A stretch of 64,000 bases of DNA from Arthrobacter koreensis (GCF_009193255.1 NZ_WACG01000005.1:186001-250000); one strand, 5' to 3'. Shown: positions 35,220 to 45,029, counted from the first letter of the stretch. Notes: a model not told the origin generated them from the sequence alone. Translations and numbers: made by a program.

Positions 35220-36965
35220 ATGACGGCCGAAGTGAATAACGAGGTTTTTGTGCCACAGTTCGAATGGATTTTCCATTCCGGAGCGGTCTTCGACGGCCAT
35301 CGCCTGGTCCCCGGGGCCAGTGCCGTGGCCGTATCCGGAGGAATCGTCTCGGCAGTCGGAACGGACGCAGAGCTCCGGGCCCTGGCCGGGCCTTCCACCC
35401 GAACGGTGGATCTGGCCGGGAGGCTGATCACCCCGGGGTTCACGGATGCCCACGTCCACGCCGCCTACGCGGGCGTGGAACGCCTGTGCTGCGACCTCGC
35501 TGAACTGAGCGGCGCACAGGCCTGCCTGGATCGCATCGCCGAGCACGCGGGACAGCCGGCCGGACCGGAGAACCCCGCGGGCTGGGTCACCGGCGGCGGC
35601 TGGTACAAAGGCGATTTCCCCGGCGGTTATCCGGACCGGCACACTCTCGACGCCGTCGCGCCCCACCGCCCGGTCTACCTGATCAACCGGGACCACCACA
35701 GCGCCTGGGTGAACACCCGTGCCCTGGAGCTGGCCGGCATTGACGCTTCCACCCCGGACCCCGCGGACGGGCGCATTGAACGGGACTCGAACGGATTCCC
35801 CTCCGGCACCCTGCACGAGGGCGCCATGGACCTGGTGGCCCGGGTGCTGCCGCCGGTGACGGACCAGGTGCTCGCGGCCGGAATCCGCCATGCCCAGGAA
35901 CATCTCTTCTCGGTGGGCGTGACCGGCTGGCAGGAAGCGATCCTCGGCAGCTACGGCGGCTACCCTGATGCCTCAGCCGCGTACCGTTCCCTCGCGGCGG
36001 ACGGAGCGCTGAAGGGCCGTGCCGCCGGGGCACTGTGGGTGCCGCGGGACACCACCGTGGAGTCAGTTCCGGCCCTGGTGGAGTCTTTCCTGGAACGCCG
36101 GGAGGCAAATGCCGCAGCCGGTTTCCGGACCACCAGCGCGAAAATCATGGTGGACGGAGTGCCGGAAAACTACACCGCAGCCATGCTGGACCCCTATCTG
36201 CGCCCCTGTGCCTGCGCCGGCGACGCCCCGGCGGATGAACGGGGCCTGCTTTACCTCTCCCCCGAGGTCCTCACCGCCGTGTCCATCGCCCTGGACGGTG
36301 CCGGGTTTGACCTGCATCTGCACGTGATCGGGGACCGTGCGGTCCGTACCGGGCTCGACGCCGTCGCTGCCGCCCGCGCGGCCAACCCCGGTTCGGCCGG
36401 CCGGCACCACATGGCTCACCTGCAGGTCATCCATCCCCAGGACATTGGCCGGTTCGCCGAGCTGGATGTCACCGTTAATGCCCAGGCGCTGTGGGCCTGC
36501 AACGATGACCAGATGACGGAGCTGACCGTCCCCTTGCTCGGCGGAGAGCGCTCCGGCTGGCAGTACCCGTTCGCCGGCCTCGAAGCTGCCGGTGCCAGGC
36601 TGGCCATGGGCTCCGACTGGCCCGTGTCCAGCCCCGATCCCTGGCAGGCAATCCATGTGGCCGTCAACCGTGCCCACCCGGATTATTCCGATGCACCGCC
36701 GCTGGTCCCGGACCAGGCGCTGGCCCTCACCAGTGCCCTGGCTGCCTACACGTCCGGCTCGGCCTGGCTCAACCGCGCCCCCGGCGGGACCCTGGTCCCG
36801 GGTGCACCGGCGGACCTCGCCGTGCACTCCGCCAACCCCTTCGACCTGGACCCGGCAGGCTTGTCCTCACTGCAGAGCGACATGGTCCTGGTGGGCGGCG
36901 AACCCGTCTTTATCCGTTCCACCGCCGATTCCGGCGACGCATTACTCCAAAGGACCGCACCATGA
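35220..36965 (+). CDS. YtcJ-like metal-dependent amidohydrolase
   Basis: 581 residues. The first metal motif is LITPGFTDAHVHAAYAG; DLHLHVIGDRAVRTGLDAVA, GRHHMAHLQVIHPQD and LAMGSDWPVSSPDPWQAIHV supply the further His and Asp of the YtcJ/NfdA group of amidohydrolases, many of which hydrolyse N-formyl or N-acyl amines. First gene of a five-gene operon to 41371. ATG 35220 has no Shine-Dalgarno; GTG 35250 with GAGG five bases upstream is a strong alternative (571 residues). The substrate is unknown; an N-acylated or ureido amine is inferred. Confidence 0.83.
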   Translation: MTAEVNNEVFVPQFEWIFHSGAVFDGHRLVPGASAVAVSGGIVSAVGTDAELRALAGPSTRTVDLAGRLITPGFTDAHVHAAYAGVERLCCDLAELSGAQACLDRIAEHAGQPAGPENPAGWVTGGGWYKGDFPGGYPDRHTLDAVAPHRPVYLINRDHHSAWVNTRALELAGIDASTPDPADGRIERDSNGFPSGTLHEGAMDLVARVLPPVTDQVLAAGIRHAQEHLFSVGVTGWQEAILGSYGGYPDASAAYRSLAADGALKGRAAGALWVPRDTTVESVPALVESFLERREANAAAGFRTTSAKIMVDGVPENYTAAMLDPYLRPCACAGDAPADERGLLYLSPEVLTAVSIALDGAGFDLHLHVIGDRAVRTGLDAVAAARAANPGSAGRHHMAHLQVIHPQDIGRFAELDVTVNAQALWACNDDQMTELTVPLLGGERSGWQYPFAGLEAAGARLAMGSDWPVSSPDPWQAIHVAVNRAHPDYSDAPPLVPDQALALTSALAAYTSGSAWLNRAPGGTLVPGAPADLAVHSANPFDLDPAGLSSLQSDMVLVGGEPVFIRSTADSGDALLQRTAP

Positions 36966-38401
36966 TGACCGTCTACGACCTCGCCGAGAACCAGTACGGC
37001 AGGCCGCGCGCAGCTAAGGCCCTCGCCGGAGCGGCCCGCGAGCCCTACTGGCTGGATGACCCGGAACGGCCGGATGCCCTGCCCGCCCTGGACACAGACG
37101 CGGAGACGGATCTTGCCGTCGTCGGCGGCGGGTACACGGGCCTGTGGACCGCGCTGATGGCCAAGGAGCGCAATCCCGGCCGCCGCGTGATGCTGCTGGA
37201 GGCGTCCCGCATTGCCTGGGCGGCTTCGGGCCGGAACGGCGGTTTCTGTGAGGCATCGCTGACCCACGGTGAGTCCAACGGCTTGAAGCACCTCCCGGAC
37301 GAAGCTGAGCAGCTGGACCGGCTGGGCCGGGAAAACCTGCGCGAAATGGCCGAAACCATTCAGCGCTACGGAATCGACTGCGGCTTTGAGCTCACCGGAA
37401 GCCTGTCCGTGGCCACCGAAGCCCATCAGGTCCAGTGGCTGGAGGAAGAAGCAGACGCGGACAACCCGGACCTGGTGTTCCTGGACCGGGACGAGGTGCG
37501 GAAGGAAGTCGATTCGCCGTTGTACCTCGCCGGGCTGTGGGACCGTACCAGCACGGCGCTGCTCAACCCGGCCCGGCTCGCCTGGGGGCTGCAGCGGGCG
37601 GCGTTGGAAGCCGGCGTCGAAATCTACGAGAACACCCCGGTGCGCAACATCCGGAACGCGGGCGCGAAGGTCCGGCTGCTGACCGACAGCGGGACCGTCA
37701 CCGCAGACCGCGTTGCCCTCGCCACGAATGTGTTCCCGTCCCTGCTCAAGCGCACCCGGCTCTTCACCGTCCCCGTCTATGACTATGCGCTGATGACCGA
37801 GCCGCTCTCCGCCGACCAGCTGGCGGCCATTGGCTGGCACAACCGGCAGGGCCTGAGCGACCTCAACAACCGGTTCCACTACTACCGGCTCACCACGGAC
37901 CGCGACGGCGCGGCACGCATCCTGTTCGGCGGCTACGACGCCGTGTACAACTACGGCCGGAGCATGAAGCCCGAGTACGAGCACCGGGAGGAAACCTACG
38001 AACGGCTGGCGTCCCACTTCGCTGCCACCTTCCCCCAGCTCGCCGATGTGAGCTTCAGCCATGCCTGGGGCGGGGCGATTGATACCTGCAGCCGGTTCTT
38101 CGCCTTCTTCACCACCGCCTTCGGCGGCAAAGTCGCCTTCTCCGCCGGCTACACCGGCCTCGGAGTGGGTGCGACGCGCTTCGGCGCCAACGTCATGCTG
38201 GACCTGCTCTCCGGCAAGGAAACCGAACGAACGGAGCTGCAGATGGTCAAGCGCAAACCGCTCCCCTTCCCGCCCGAACCGGTGGCCTGGCTGGGCGTGA
38301 AGATCACCACCGCGGCTATGGTCCGGGCCGACCGCCGGCAGGGCCGCCGCGGCCCGTGGCTGAAGGCCATGGACGCAGTAGGGATGGGGTTCGACTCATG
38401 A
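36962..38401 (+). CDS. FAD-dependent oxidoreductase, DAO/PuuB family (paralogue 2)
   Basis: 479 residues. FAD motif LAVVGGGYTGLWTALMAKER and signature SRIAWAASGRNGGFCEASLT; C-terminal GKVAFSAGYTGLGVGATRFG. Related to the enzyme at 27629, but with a distinct N-terminal 45 residues and a longer C-terminus. ATGA overlaps with the amidohydrolase upstream and the cupin downstream show a translationally coupled operon. It would make an aldehyde for the dehydrogenase at 38826. Confidence 0.86.
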   Translation: MMTVYDLAENQYGRPRAAKALAGAAREPYWLDDPERPDALPALDTDAETDLAVVGGGYTGLWTALMAKERNPGRRVMLLEASRIAWAASGRNGGFCEASLTHGESNGLKHLPDEAEQLDRLGRENLREMAETIQRYGIDCGFELTGSLSVATEAHQVQWLEEEADADNPDLVFLDRDEVRKEVDSPLYLAGLWDRTSTALLNPARLAWGLQRAALEAGVEIYENTPVRNIRNAGAKVRLLTDSGTVTADRVALATNVFPSLLKRTRLFTVPVYDYALMTEPLSADQLAAIGWHNRQGLSDLNNRFHYYRLTTDRDGAARILFGGYDAVYNYGRSMKPEYEHREETYERLASHFAATFPQLADVSFSHAWGGAIDTCSRFFAFFTTAFGGKVAFSAGYTGLGVGATRFGANVMLDLLSGKETERTELQMVKRKPLPFPPEPVAWLGVKITTAAMVRADRRQGRRGPWLKAMDAVGMGFDS

Positions 38402-38766
38402 GTACCCTCACCTCTCTGCCCGCCGGCGTTCCCGTACAGCCCGAAGCCCTGGAACTTGTCCGTGAGCCGGTCCCCGCCGAGGCCATCGCATCCGGCGCCC
38501 CGGCCACCGGCGTGCACCCGCTGGGGAGCTTCGGCGGAGTTGGCCTGGGCGTCTGGGAGATGACCGAAGGCGGCATGTTCGACACCGAAGCCGACGAAAT
38601 CTTCCTGGTCCTCTCCGGCGCTGCAACCGTCGATTTCCTCGCCGAAGACGGCACCGTCACCGCAACCGCCGCGCTGGGCCCGCACACCCTGATGCGCCTG
38701 GCGGCCGGCACCCGGACCAGGTGGACCGTCACCAAAACCCTTCGCAAGGTCTACCTGACCACCTAG
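38398..38766 (+). CDS. Mini-cupin (DUF861-like)
   Basis: 122 residues, single cupin barrel: GLGVWEMTEGGMFDTEADEI then FLVLSGAATVDFLAEDGTVT and TLMRLAAGTRTRWTVTKTLR. It resembles the (S)-ureidoglycine aminohydrolase-like cupin group, usually found beside DAO-family oxidases and aldehyde dehydrogenases. The classical HxH is replaced by MFDTE, so metal binding is doubtful. Start chosen at the ATGA overlap; an upstream in-frame ATG at 38356 lies inside the oxidase gene. Confidence 0.8.
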   Translation: MSTLTSLPAGVPVQPEALELVREPVPAEAIASGAPATGVHPLGSFGGVGLGVWEMTEGGMFDTEADEIFLVLSGAATVDFLAEDGTVTATAALGPHTLMRLAAGTRTRWTVTKTLRKVYLTT

Positions 38767-38825
38767 CGTCCGGCAGGGATCTCCCGGCCGCGACCAGCAC
38801 CCACACCAGATTCACGGAGTAAGAC

Positions 38826-40319
38826 ATGCACCAGTTTTCCGAGGGACACCTCTTTATTAACGGCAGCTACCGGCAGGGCCGGGGCGAGGAAGCCAAGCGG
38901 ATCAATCCTGCCACCGGCAACGCAGACGAGACGGTGCGTTACGCGGACGCCGCTGACGTGGACGACGCCGTTGCTGCCGCCAAGGCGGCGTTTGCGGGCT
39001 GGTCCCGCCGCACGCCGGGCGAGCGCTCCGAGGCCATGCTGGCGCTGGCCGCGGAGCTGGACAAGCGCTCCGCCGAACTCGCGGAACTGGAGACGGCGCA
39101 GACCGGTAAGTCCATCCGCATGTCCACCGAATTCGATGTACCCGGAACCGTGGACAACGTGTCCTTCTTCGCCGGCGCTGCCCGCCAGCTGCATGGCCTC
39201 GCGGCGGGCGAGTACGGCGCCGGGGGGACGTCCATGATCCGCCGTGAACCGATCGGAGTGATCGGGTCCATCTCTCCGTGGAACTACCCGCTGCAGATGG
39301 CCGGATGGAAGATCCTGCCCGCCATCGCCGCCGGCAACACCATTGTGCTCAAGCCATCCGAGCTCACCCCCGGCACGTCCCTCATTTTCGCCGAGGCCGC
39401 TGCCGCGGCGGGAATTCCCGACGGCGTCATTAACGTCGTCACCGGTTCGGGTCCGGTGGCAGGTGAGGCCCTGGTGACCCACCCGGATGTGGTGATGACC
39501 TCCTTTACCGGTTCCACCGCCGTCGGCCGCAAAATCATGGCCATGGCGGCGCAGACCGCCAAGCGGGTGCACCTGGAGCTCGGCGGCAAGGCACCGTTCC
39601 TGGTGTTCGACGACGCCGACGTCGAGGCAGCGGCCCACGGTGCCGTGGCCGGAGCGATCATCAACGGCGGGCAGGACTGCACCGCCGCCACCCGCGCCTA
39701 CGTGCAGGCCCCGCTGTTCGAAGCGTTTACGGCACGGGTCGCCGAACTGATGGACGCCGTCGTGGTGGGTGACCCCACGGATCCGGACACGGACCTGGGC
39801 TCCCTGATCAGTCACGCACACCGGGACAAGGTGGCCGGTTTCGTGGACCGTGCCCGCGAGGCAGGTGCCCGGATCCTGGCCGGCGGCGCCGCCCCCGGCG
39901 GCGACCTCGCTGCGGGGGCGTTCTACCGCCCCACGCTGGTGACCGGTGCCGCGCAGGACTCCGAAATTGTGCAGGACGAGATCTTCGGTCCGGTGCTCAC
40001 CGTCCTGCCGTTCGACTCCGATGACGAGGGCATTGCCCTGGCCAATGACACCCCCTACGGGCTGGCGGCCTCCGCCTGGACCCGGGACCTGAACCGGTCC
40101 CTGCGGGCCAGCGAGGAAATCGCCGCAGGCTGCGTCTGGGTGAACGACCACATTCCGATCGTGTCCGAGATGCCGCACGGAGGCTACAAGGCGTCCGGAT
40201 TCGGTAAGGACATGTCCGTGTACTCCTTCGAGGAGTACACGAACGTCAAGCACGTGATGATGAGCCGCGACGCTGCCGCCCACAAGGAATGGCAGGACAC
40301 GGTCTTCAAGGAGCGCTAA
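38826..40319 (+). CDS. Aminoaldehyde dehydrogenase (gamma-aminobutyraldehyde dehydrogenase type)
   Basis: 497 residues. Active Cys-285 is in INGGQDCTAATRAYV; the general-base Glu is in HLELGGKAPFLVF; the N-terminal SISPWNYPLQMAGWKILPAI is typical of aminobutyraldehyde dehydrogenases (PatD/Prr). It would oxidise 4-aminobutanal to GABA with NAD. It is fourth in the amidohydrolase operon, 59 bases after the cupin gene. Confidence 0.9.
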   Translation: MHQFSEGHLFINGSYRQGRGEEAKRINPATGNADETVRYADAADVDDAVAAAKAAFAGWSRRTPGERSEAMLALAAELDKRSAELAELETAQTGKSIRMSTEFDVPGTVDNVSFFAGAARQLHGLAAGEYGAGGTSMIRREPIGVIGSISPWNYPLQMAGWKILPAIAAGNTIVLKPSELTPGTSLIFAEAAAAAGIPDGVINVVTGSGPVAGEALVTHPDVVMTSFTGSTAVGRKIMAMAAQTAKRVHLELGGKAPFLVFDDADVEAAAHGAVAGAIINGGQDCTAATRAYVQAPLFEAFTARVAELMDAVVVGDPTDPDTDLGSLISHAHRDKVAGFVDRAREAGARILAGGAAPGGDLAAGAFYRPTLVTGAAQDSEIVQDEIFGPVLTVLPFDSDDEGIALANDTPYGLAASAWTRDLNRSLRASEEIAAGCVWVNDHIPIVSEMPHGGYKASGFGKDMSVYSFEEYTNVKHVMMSRDAAAHKEWQDTVFKER

Positions 40320-40363
40320 ACCCCAAAGCGCCGCCACCCGCACCCCATTTCCGGAGGTTTCCC

Positions 40364-41371
40364 ATGATTGAAATCACCCGTACCGGTGCATTGCGCTCAC
40401 CGGCCGCCGCCGTGCCGGACCAGCCCCGGCCCTCGCTGAGGGTGGGGGTGGTCCAGCACCGCTGGCAGCCGGACCCGGCGGCGCTGCGGGCCGAACTCAA
40501 CGACGGGATTGCCCGGGCAGCGGACCAGGGGGCCGGAGCCGTGTTCCTGCCCGAGCTGACGCTGTCCCGCTACCCGGCGGACACCCACCCCGACGGGCTG
40601 CCGGGGGAACTCGCGGAGGACCTGCTCGACGGGCCAACCTTCGCCTTCGCCGCCGAGGCCGCCCGCCGGCACGATGTGTGCGTCCACGCTTCGCTCTTTG
40701 AACGCGCCGACGGCCCGGACGGACTCGGACTGAACACCGCCATCCTGGTCTCCCCCGAAGGGAAGCTGCTGGGCAGGACCAGGAAGCTGCACATCCCGTC
40801 TTCCGAGGGCTACCACGAAGACCGGTATTTTCGGCCCGGTCCGGCCACCGGGGATCCTTATCCGGTCCATGCCGTGGCTGAGCTCGACGGCGCCCGGCTG
40901 GGCCTGCCCACGTGCTGGGACCAGTGGTTTCCGGAACTCGCCCGGCTGTACTCCCTGCGCGGGACCGAGGTGCTGGTGTATCCCACCGCGATTGGATCGG
41001 AACCCGATTTCCCGGACTTCGACACCCAGCCGCTGTGGGAGAAGGTGATTGTAGGCAACGCGATCGCCAACGGCCTGTTCATGGTGGTGCCGAACCGGTG
41101 GGGCAACGAGGGAAACCTGACGTTTTACGGGTCTTCCTTCATCTGCGACCCGTACGGCCGGATCCTGGTGCAGGCCCCGCGGGACGAATCAGCCGTCCTT
41201 GTAGCGGATCTTGAACTGGAGCAGCGTTCGCATTGGCTCGGACTCTTTCCGTTCCTTGAATCCCGCCGCCCGGACACCTACGGCGCGCTGGCCGAAGTAC
41301 CGACGCCGGACTCCGCTGGTGAGGACGCCCGTCCGCAGCTCCAGGCGGCCCGGGGCGGAGCGGGCTACTAG
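40364..41371 (+). CDS. aguB: Nitrilase-superfamily hydrolase, N-carbamoylputrescine amidase-like
   Basis: 335 residues. The carbon-nitrogen hydrolase triad is complete: Glu-64 (FLPELTLSRYPA), Lys-141 (RTRKLHIPSSEGYHEDRYF) and Cys-184 (LPTCWDQWFPELARLYSLRG). The CWDQWFPE block and YHEDRYF are close to AguB, which splits N-carbamoylputrescine to putrescine, CO2 and ammonia. The N-terminal 25 residues are extra. GGAGG precedes ATG 40364. It is the last gene of the operon; its stop overlaps the stop of the convergent lactate dehydrogenase gene. Confidence 0.85.
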   Translation: MIEITRTGALRSPAAAVPDQPRPSLRVGVVQHRWQPDPAALRAELNDGIARAADQGAGAVFLPELTLSRYPADTHPDGLPGELAEDLLDGPTFAFAAEAARRHDVCVHASLFERADGPDGLGLNTAILVSPEGKLLGRTRKLHIPSSEGYHEDRYFRPGPATGDPYPVHAVAELDGARLGLPTCWDQWFPELARLYSLRGTEVLVYPTAIGSEPDFPDFDTQPLWEKVIVGNAIANGLFMVVPNRWGNEGNLTFYGSSFICDPYGRILVQAPRDESAVLVADLELEQRSHWLGLFPFLESRRPDTYGALAEVPTPDSAGEDARPQLQAARGGAGY

Positions 41372-42330
41372 ATCCCCAGCGAGGCGAGGTTCTGCTTGAG
41401 GGTCTCCGCGGAGTCCTGCAGCTGCTGCTGTTCACGCTCGTCCAGGGGCATTTCCAGCATCTTGTACACCCCGCCCGAGCCCACGATCGAGGGCAGGGAC
41501 AGGGCGACGCCGGAAATTCCGTGGACGCCGCGCAGCAGCGCTGAAACTGGCAGGACGGCGTTCTCCGCCTGGAAGACCGCTTCGACGATCCGCACTCCCG
41601 CCAGGCCGATCGCGTAGTTCGTGGCACCCTTGCCTTCGATCACCTTGTAGGCCGCGTTGACGACGTCGTCCGTAATGGATGCCAGCACCTCATCAGTGAA
41701 GACCTGGCGCCCGCTGATGGTCCATTCGCGGATGGGGACGGGGCCAATGGTGGCGCTGGACCAGACCGGGAATTCGCTGTCCCCGTGCTCGCCGATGATG
41801 GTGGCATGCACGCTGGTCATCAGCACGTGCGCCTGCCGGGCCACCAGCAGACGCAGCCGCGAGGTGTCCAGCACCGTCCCGGAGGAGAAGATCCGGTTCG
41901 GCGGCAGGCCGGTGATCTTCTGGGCCGCGACGGTGAGGACGTCGCACGGATTGGTCACCAGGATGTAGACGGCCTCCGGGGCCTGCTCCATCAGGGCAGG
42001 CATCAGGGTCTCCATGATCCGGACGTTGGCGGCCGCGAGGTCCAGCCTGCTCTGCCCGGGCTTCTGCCGCGCTCCGGCGGTCACGACGATGACGTCCGAG
42101 CCGGCCAATGCTTCGATCCTGCCGCCCCCGGCTACGGTGTTTGCCCCGGTGAACTGCGTTCCGTGGGAGAGGTCCAGTGCCTCCGCCTCGGCACGGGTGG
42201 CATCGATGTCATAGATGACGATTTCCCTCGCCGCCTCACGGATCAGGGACGCGTACGCCAGCGCGGTGCCTACGCTTCCCGCCCCGACTATTCCAAGCTT
42301 GGTAACTGGTCTGGTGGTGATGTTGGCCAT
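41368..42330 (-). CDS. ldh: L-lactate dehydrogenase
   Basis: 320 residues. KLGIVGAGSVGTALAYASLI binds NAD; the catalytic motifs ARQKPGQSRLDL (Arg) and IIGEHGDSEFPVWS (His) are intact, and the substrate loop fits lactate rather than malate dehydrogenase. It interconverts pyruvate and L-lactate. It is downstream of the ggt and GntR genes on the minus strand with a 95-base gap, and its stop overlaps the aguB stop by 4 bp. Confidence 0.93.
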   Translation of the reverse strand: MANITTRPVTKLGIVGAGSVGTALAYASLIREAAREIVIYDIDATRAEAEALDLSHGTQFTGANTVAGGGRIEALAGSDVIVVTAGARQKPGQSRLDLAAANVRIMETLMPALMEQAPEAVYILVTNPCDVLTVAAQKITGLPPNRIFSSGTVLDTSRLRLLVARQAHVLMTSVHATIIGEHGDSEFPVWSSATIGPVPIREWTISGRQVFTDEVLASITDDVVNAAYKVIEGKGATNYAIGLAGVRIVEAVFQAENAVLPVSALLRGVHGISGVALSLPSIVGSGGVYKMLEMPLDEREQQQLQDSAETLKQNLASLGI

Positions 42331-42425
42331 CGCTTTGTGCCCCGCTCACGGTAGGAGGATCCCCCTACATGGCACTATAGGTTCGCTTCTCCGGCGGCGG
42401 AACGGCTTCCGGCGCGGAGACTTCC

Positions 42426-43106
42426 TCAGGCCGCGAAACGGCTCAGGAAGGACTGCTTTGACCACTGGATGTGGGCACGCATTCGTGCCTCCGCTTCGAC
42501 GGCACCGCCGGCGTCCACCGCCGCCAGGATGGGACGGTGTTCGGACCAGGAATCCCGCCCGCGGAACCCGACGTCGGAGGCGTAGAGCCACTCGATCTTC
42601 CCGGCCAGCTGGGCCAGCAACGCCTGCAGGGACGCGCTGCCCGCCAGTTCGGCGATGCCGCGGTGGAATCCAAGGTTCAGCTCCGGCAGCACCTCCAGCC
42701 GGCCCTCGGCTGCGGCGGCGTCCCCGGCAGCCAGGGTTTCCCCGAGCCGGCGCCGGGCTTCCCACCAGTCCGGATCCGGGATGCCCGCAGCTGCCTGCCG
42801 GGCCGCACGCTCCGCGGCCCGCCGCGCCGTCGCGCTTTCCACTGCTTCCCGGACGTCGAACAGGTCCCCGGCTTCGCCCGGGTCCAGCCGGGCGACCCGG
42901 GACCCGGCGTACGGGCGGGATTCAACGAATCCTTCGGCGGCGAGCGTCCGCAGCGCTTCGCGAACCGGAACGCGGGAGGATCCATAGCGGGCGGCCAGGG
43001 CTGCCTCGGTGATCTTGGCCCCCGGTGCCAGTTCTCCGCGGATGATGTCCTGCCGGATTCGATCCCGTATCCCCGGTTCCCCGGGGAGCTCAGCGGCCTG
43101 CGGCAT
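42426..43106 (-). CDS. GntR-family regulator with FCD domain
   Basis: 226 residues. N-terminal winged helix IRDRIRQDIIRGELAPGAKI with RYGSSRVPVREALRTLAAEG; then an FCD ligand domain with the metal-site His residues in LNLGFHRGIAELAG and DSWSEHRPILAAV. Start at MPQAAELPGEPG (43106), which overlaps the end of the gamma-glutamyltransferase gene by 17 bp; the frame is open further but antisense. It probably controls the ggt and/or ldh genes next to it. Confidence 0.87.
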   Translation of the reverse strand: MPQAAELPGEPGIRDRIRQDIIRGELAPGAKITEAALAARYGSSRVPVREALRTLAAEGFVESRPYAGSRVARLDPGEAGDLFDVREAVESATARRAAERAARQAAAGIPDPDWWEARRRLGETLAAGDAAAAEGRLEVLPELNLGFHRGIAELAGSASLQALLAQLAGKIEWLYASDVGFRGRDSWSEHRPILAAVDAGGAVEAEARMRAHIQWSKQSFLSRFAA

Positions 43107-44904
43107 AACCCTGCGCCCCGCGCGGATTAGCGGCTGCCATGAGCACGCCGGTCCGCGGATCACGAACGACGGCGGAAAGCCGTCCCAGTGCCCAGTCCCC
43201 GGCCCGGGTGATAACGTGTCCGCGCTCTGCCAGGGCCTCGATGATCCCGTCGCCCAACCGGTCTTCCACCACGGCGCCGCCCGGGGTCCAGGTCCGAGGC
43301 CAGAACGATCCGGGCAGGGACGTGGTGTGGAAGGCCGGGGCGTCGATGGCCTGCTGCGGCGTGTAGCCGCCCACAATCGTGCGCAGCAGGTACAGCAGCT
43401 GCCACTGGTCCTGCTGGTCCCCGCCGGGCGAGCCGAGGGCGGCGACCGGTTGCCCGTCCTTCAGGACAAGAGTGGGCGTCAGGGTGGTCCGCGGACGCTT
43501 TCCCGCCTGCAGGGTGGAAGGCGCTCCGTCTTCCAGCCAGGTCATCTGCAGGCGCGTGCCCAGGCAAAAACCGAGTTCCGGGATGGTGGGCGAAGACTGC
43601 AGCCACCCGCCGGACGGGGTGACCGAGACCATGTTGCCCCAGCGGTCCACAACATCCACATGGCACGTGTCGCCACGGGTTTCGCCGGTGGGCGAGACGG
43701 TTGGCTCTCCGGTTCCGTCACCGCCCGCGGAGTCCTCACCGGCCAGCGCCGGCGGCACGTACTCCGTGCGCAGCGGCGGCACGAACGGCGAGTGGCCGGG
43801 CACCTGCCCGGGCCGGAATTCATGCGAGGCCAGCGGAGTGATGGCTTCGCGGCGCCGAGCTGCGTACTCTTCGCTGAGCAGGTAATCCAGCGGAACGTGG
43901 CTGTCTCCGTAATAGGCTTCCCGGTCCGCGATGGCGAGTTTCTGCGCCTCCAGGATGGTGTGGACGCCCAGCTCGGTGGAGGGGTCAAGGTACTCGTCGG
44001 GGAACCCGTCCAGAATCGCCAGCGTCTGCAGCAGCGCCGGCCCCTGGCCCCAGGCGCCGGTCTTTGCGATGGTGTAGCCGCGGAAGTCGAACGTGACCGC
44101 CGGCTCGTAGCCGGCCTCGGAAGCAGCGAAGTCCGACTCCGCGATCACCCCGGCGTGGTCCGTTCCGGAGGAGTGCCGGTGCGGTTTGGCGGCAAAGTCT
44201 GCGGCCGCCGTCGCCACGAACCCCGTGCTCCACTCGCGGCGGGCGGCTTCGATGCGTTCCTCGCGCGTGCCTGCGCCCTCCCCGGCTTCGGCGAGCCGCC
44301 GAAGGACGTCCGCGTAGGCCGGGTTTTTAATGAGCTCACCTTCTGCCGGTGGCCGGCCCTGGGGCATCCACAGCTGGGCGGAGGTGGGCCAGTGTTCCTG
44401 GAACAGCCGGGACACCTGCCCGATGGTCCGTCCCACCTGGGCCAGCACCGGATGCCCGTCGCGGGCGTAGCCGGCAGCGTAGTCCAGCACGTCTGCCAGC
44501 TCCCAGCTTCCGTGGTCCCGCAGCAGCAGCAGCCAGGCGTCGACGGCGGCGGGAACAGCAGCAGCGAGCGCCCCGGACCCGGGAACCAGTTCAAGGCCTT
44601 CTGCCAGGAAGTGCTCACGCGTGGCTGCTGCCGGAGCCCTTCCCTGCCCCATCAGGACCACGGGCTCGGACGGGTTACCTGCGGTGGCAAAGACACCGGT
44701 GAGGTCGCCGCCGGGACCGTTCAGGTGCGGCTCCACGACGTGCAGGACGAACCCGGCTGCCACGGCGGCGTCGAACGCATTTCCGCCGCGTTCAAGGACG
44801 GACTGCGCGGCGGCGGTGGCAAGCCAGTGGGTGGATGCGCTCATGCCGAACGTTCCCTGCAGGGTGGGCCGGGTGGTGAAGGTGCCGGGTTCGGTGAAGG
44901 GCAT
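43090..44904 (-). CDS. Gamma-glutamyltransferase family Ntn-hydrolase
   Basis: 604 residues. The self-cleavage nucleophile is Thr-413 in GETRGDTCHVDVVDRWGNMV, giving a heavy chain of 412 and a light chain of 192 residues. Further signatures: NAFDAAVAAGFVLHVVEPHL, NGPGGDLTGVF and AALGSPGGDQQDQW. GGTs cleave gamma-glutamyl amides such as glutathione; members of this subgroup also act on other acyl amides. No signal peptide is seen, so it looks cytoplasmic, unlike classical GGT. Start MPFTEPGTF at 44904 has a weak ribosome site; 44976 is the alternative. Confidence 0.87.
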   Translation of the reverse strand: MPFTEPGTFTTRPTLQGTFGMSASTHWLATAAAQSVLERGGNAFDAAVAAGFVLHVVEPHLNGPGGDLTGVFATAGNPSEPVVLMGQGRAPAAATREHFLAEGLELVPGSGALAAAVPAAVDAWLLLLRDHGSWELADVLDYAAGYARDGHPVLAQVGRTIGQVSRLFQEHWPTSAQLWMPQGRPPAEGELIKNPAYADVLRRLAEAGEGAGTREERIEAARREWSTGFVATAAADFAAKPHRHSSGTDHAGVIAESDFAASEAGYEPAVTFDFRGYTIAKTGAWGQGPALLQTLAILDGFPDEYLDPSTELGVHTILEAQKLAIADREAYYGDSHVPLDYLLSEEYAARRREAITPLASHEFRPGQVPGHSPFVPPLRTEYVPPALAGEDSAGGDGTGEPTVSPTGETRGDTCHVDVVDRWGNMVSVTPSGGWLQSSPTIPELGFCLGTRLQMTWLEDGAPSTLQAGKRPRTTLTPTLVLKDGQPVAALGSPGGDQQDQWQLLYLLRTIVGGYTPQQAIDAPAFHTTSLPGSFWPRTWTPGGAVVEDRLGDGIIEALAERGHVITRAGDWALGRLSAVVRDPRTGVLMAAANPRGAQGYAAGR

Positions 44905-45029
44905 GGTTTCGCTTTCGTAGGTTATGGCGGCGGCTGGAGTGCGGCAGATTCGCGGAGGATTGAATACAAAACCCACATTTCAGTCGGCTTCGTATACATT
45001 AGGCGGCATTACTGCCGAAAGGGAAGCCC

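Noticed and set aside
44989-45000. GTATAC as a GntR operator between ggt and the DUF1275 gene
   Set aside because: The palindrome is only six bases and no second copy is found in the gap; too weak to call a site.
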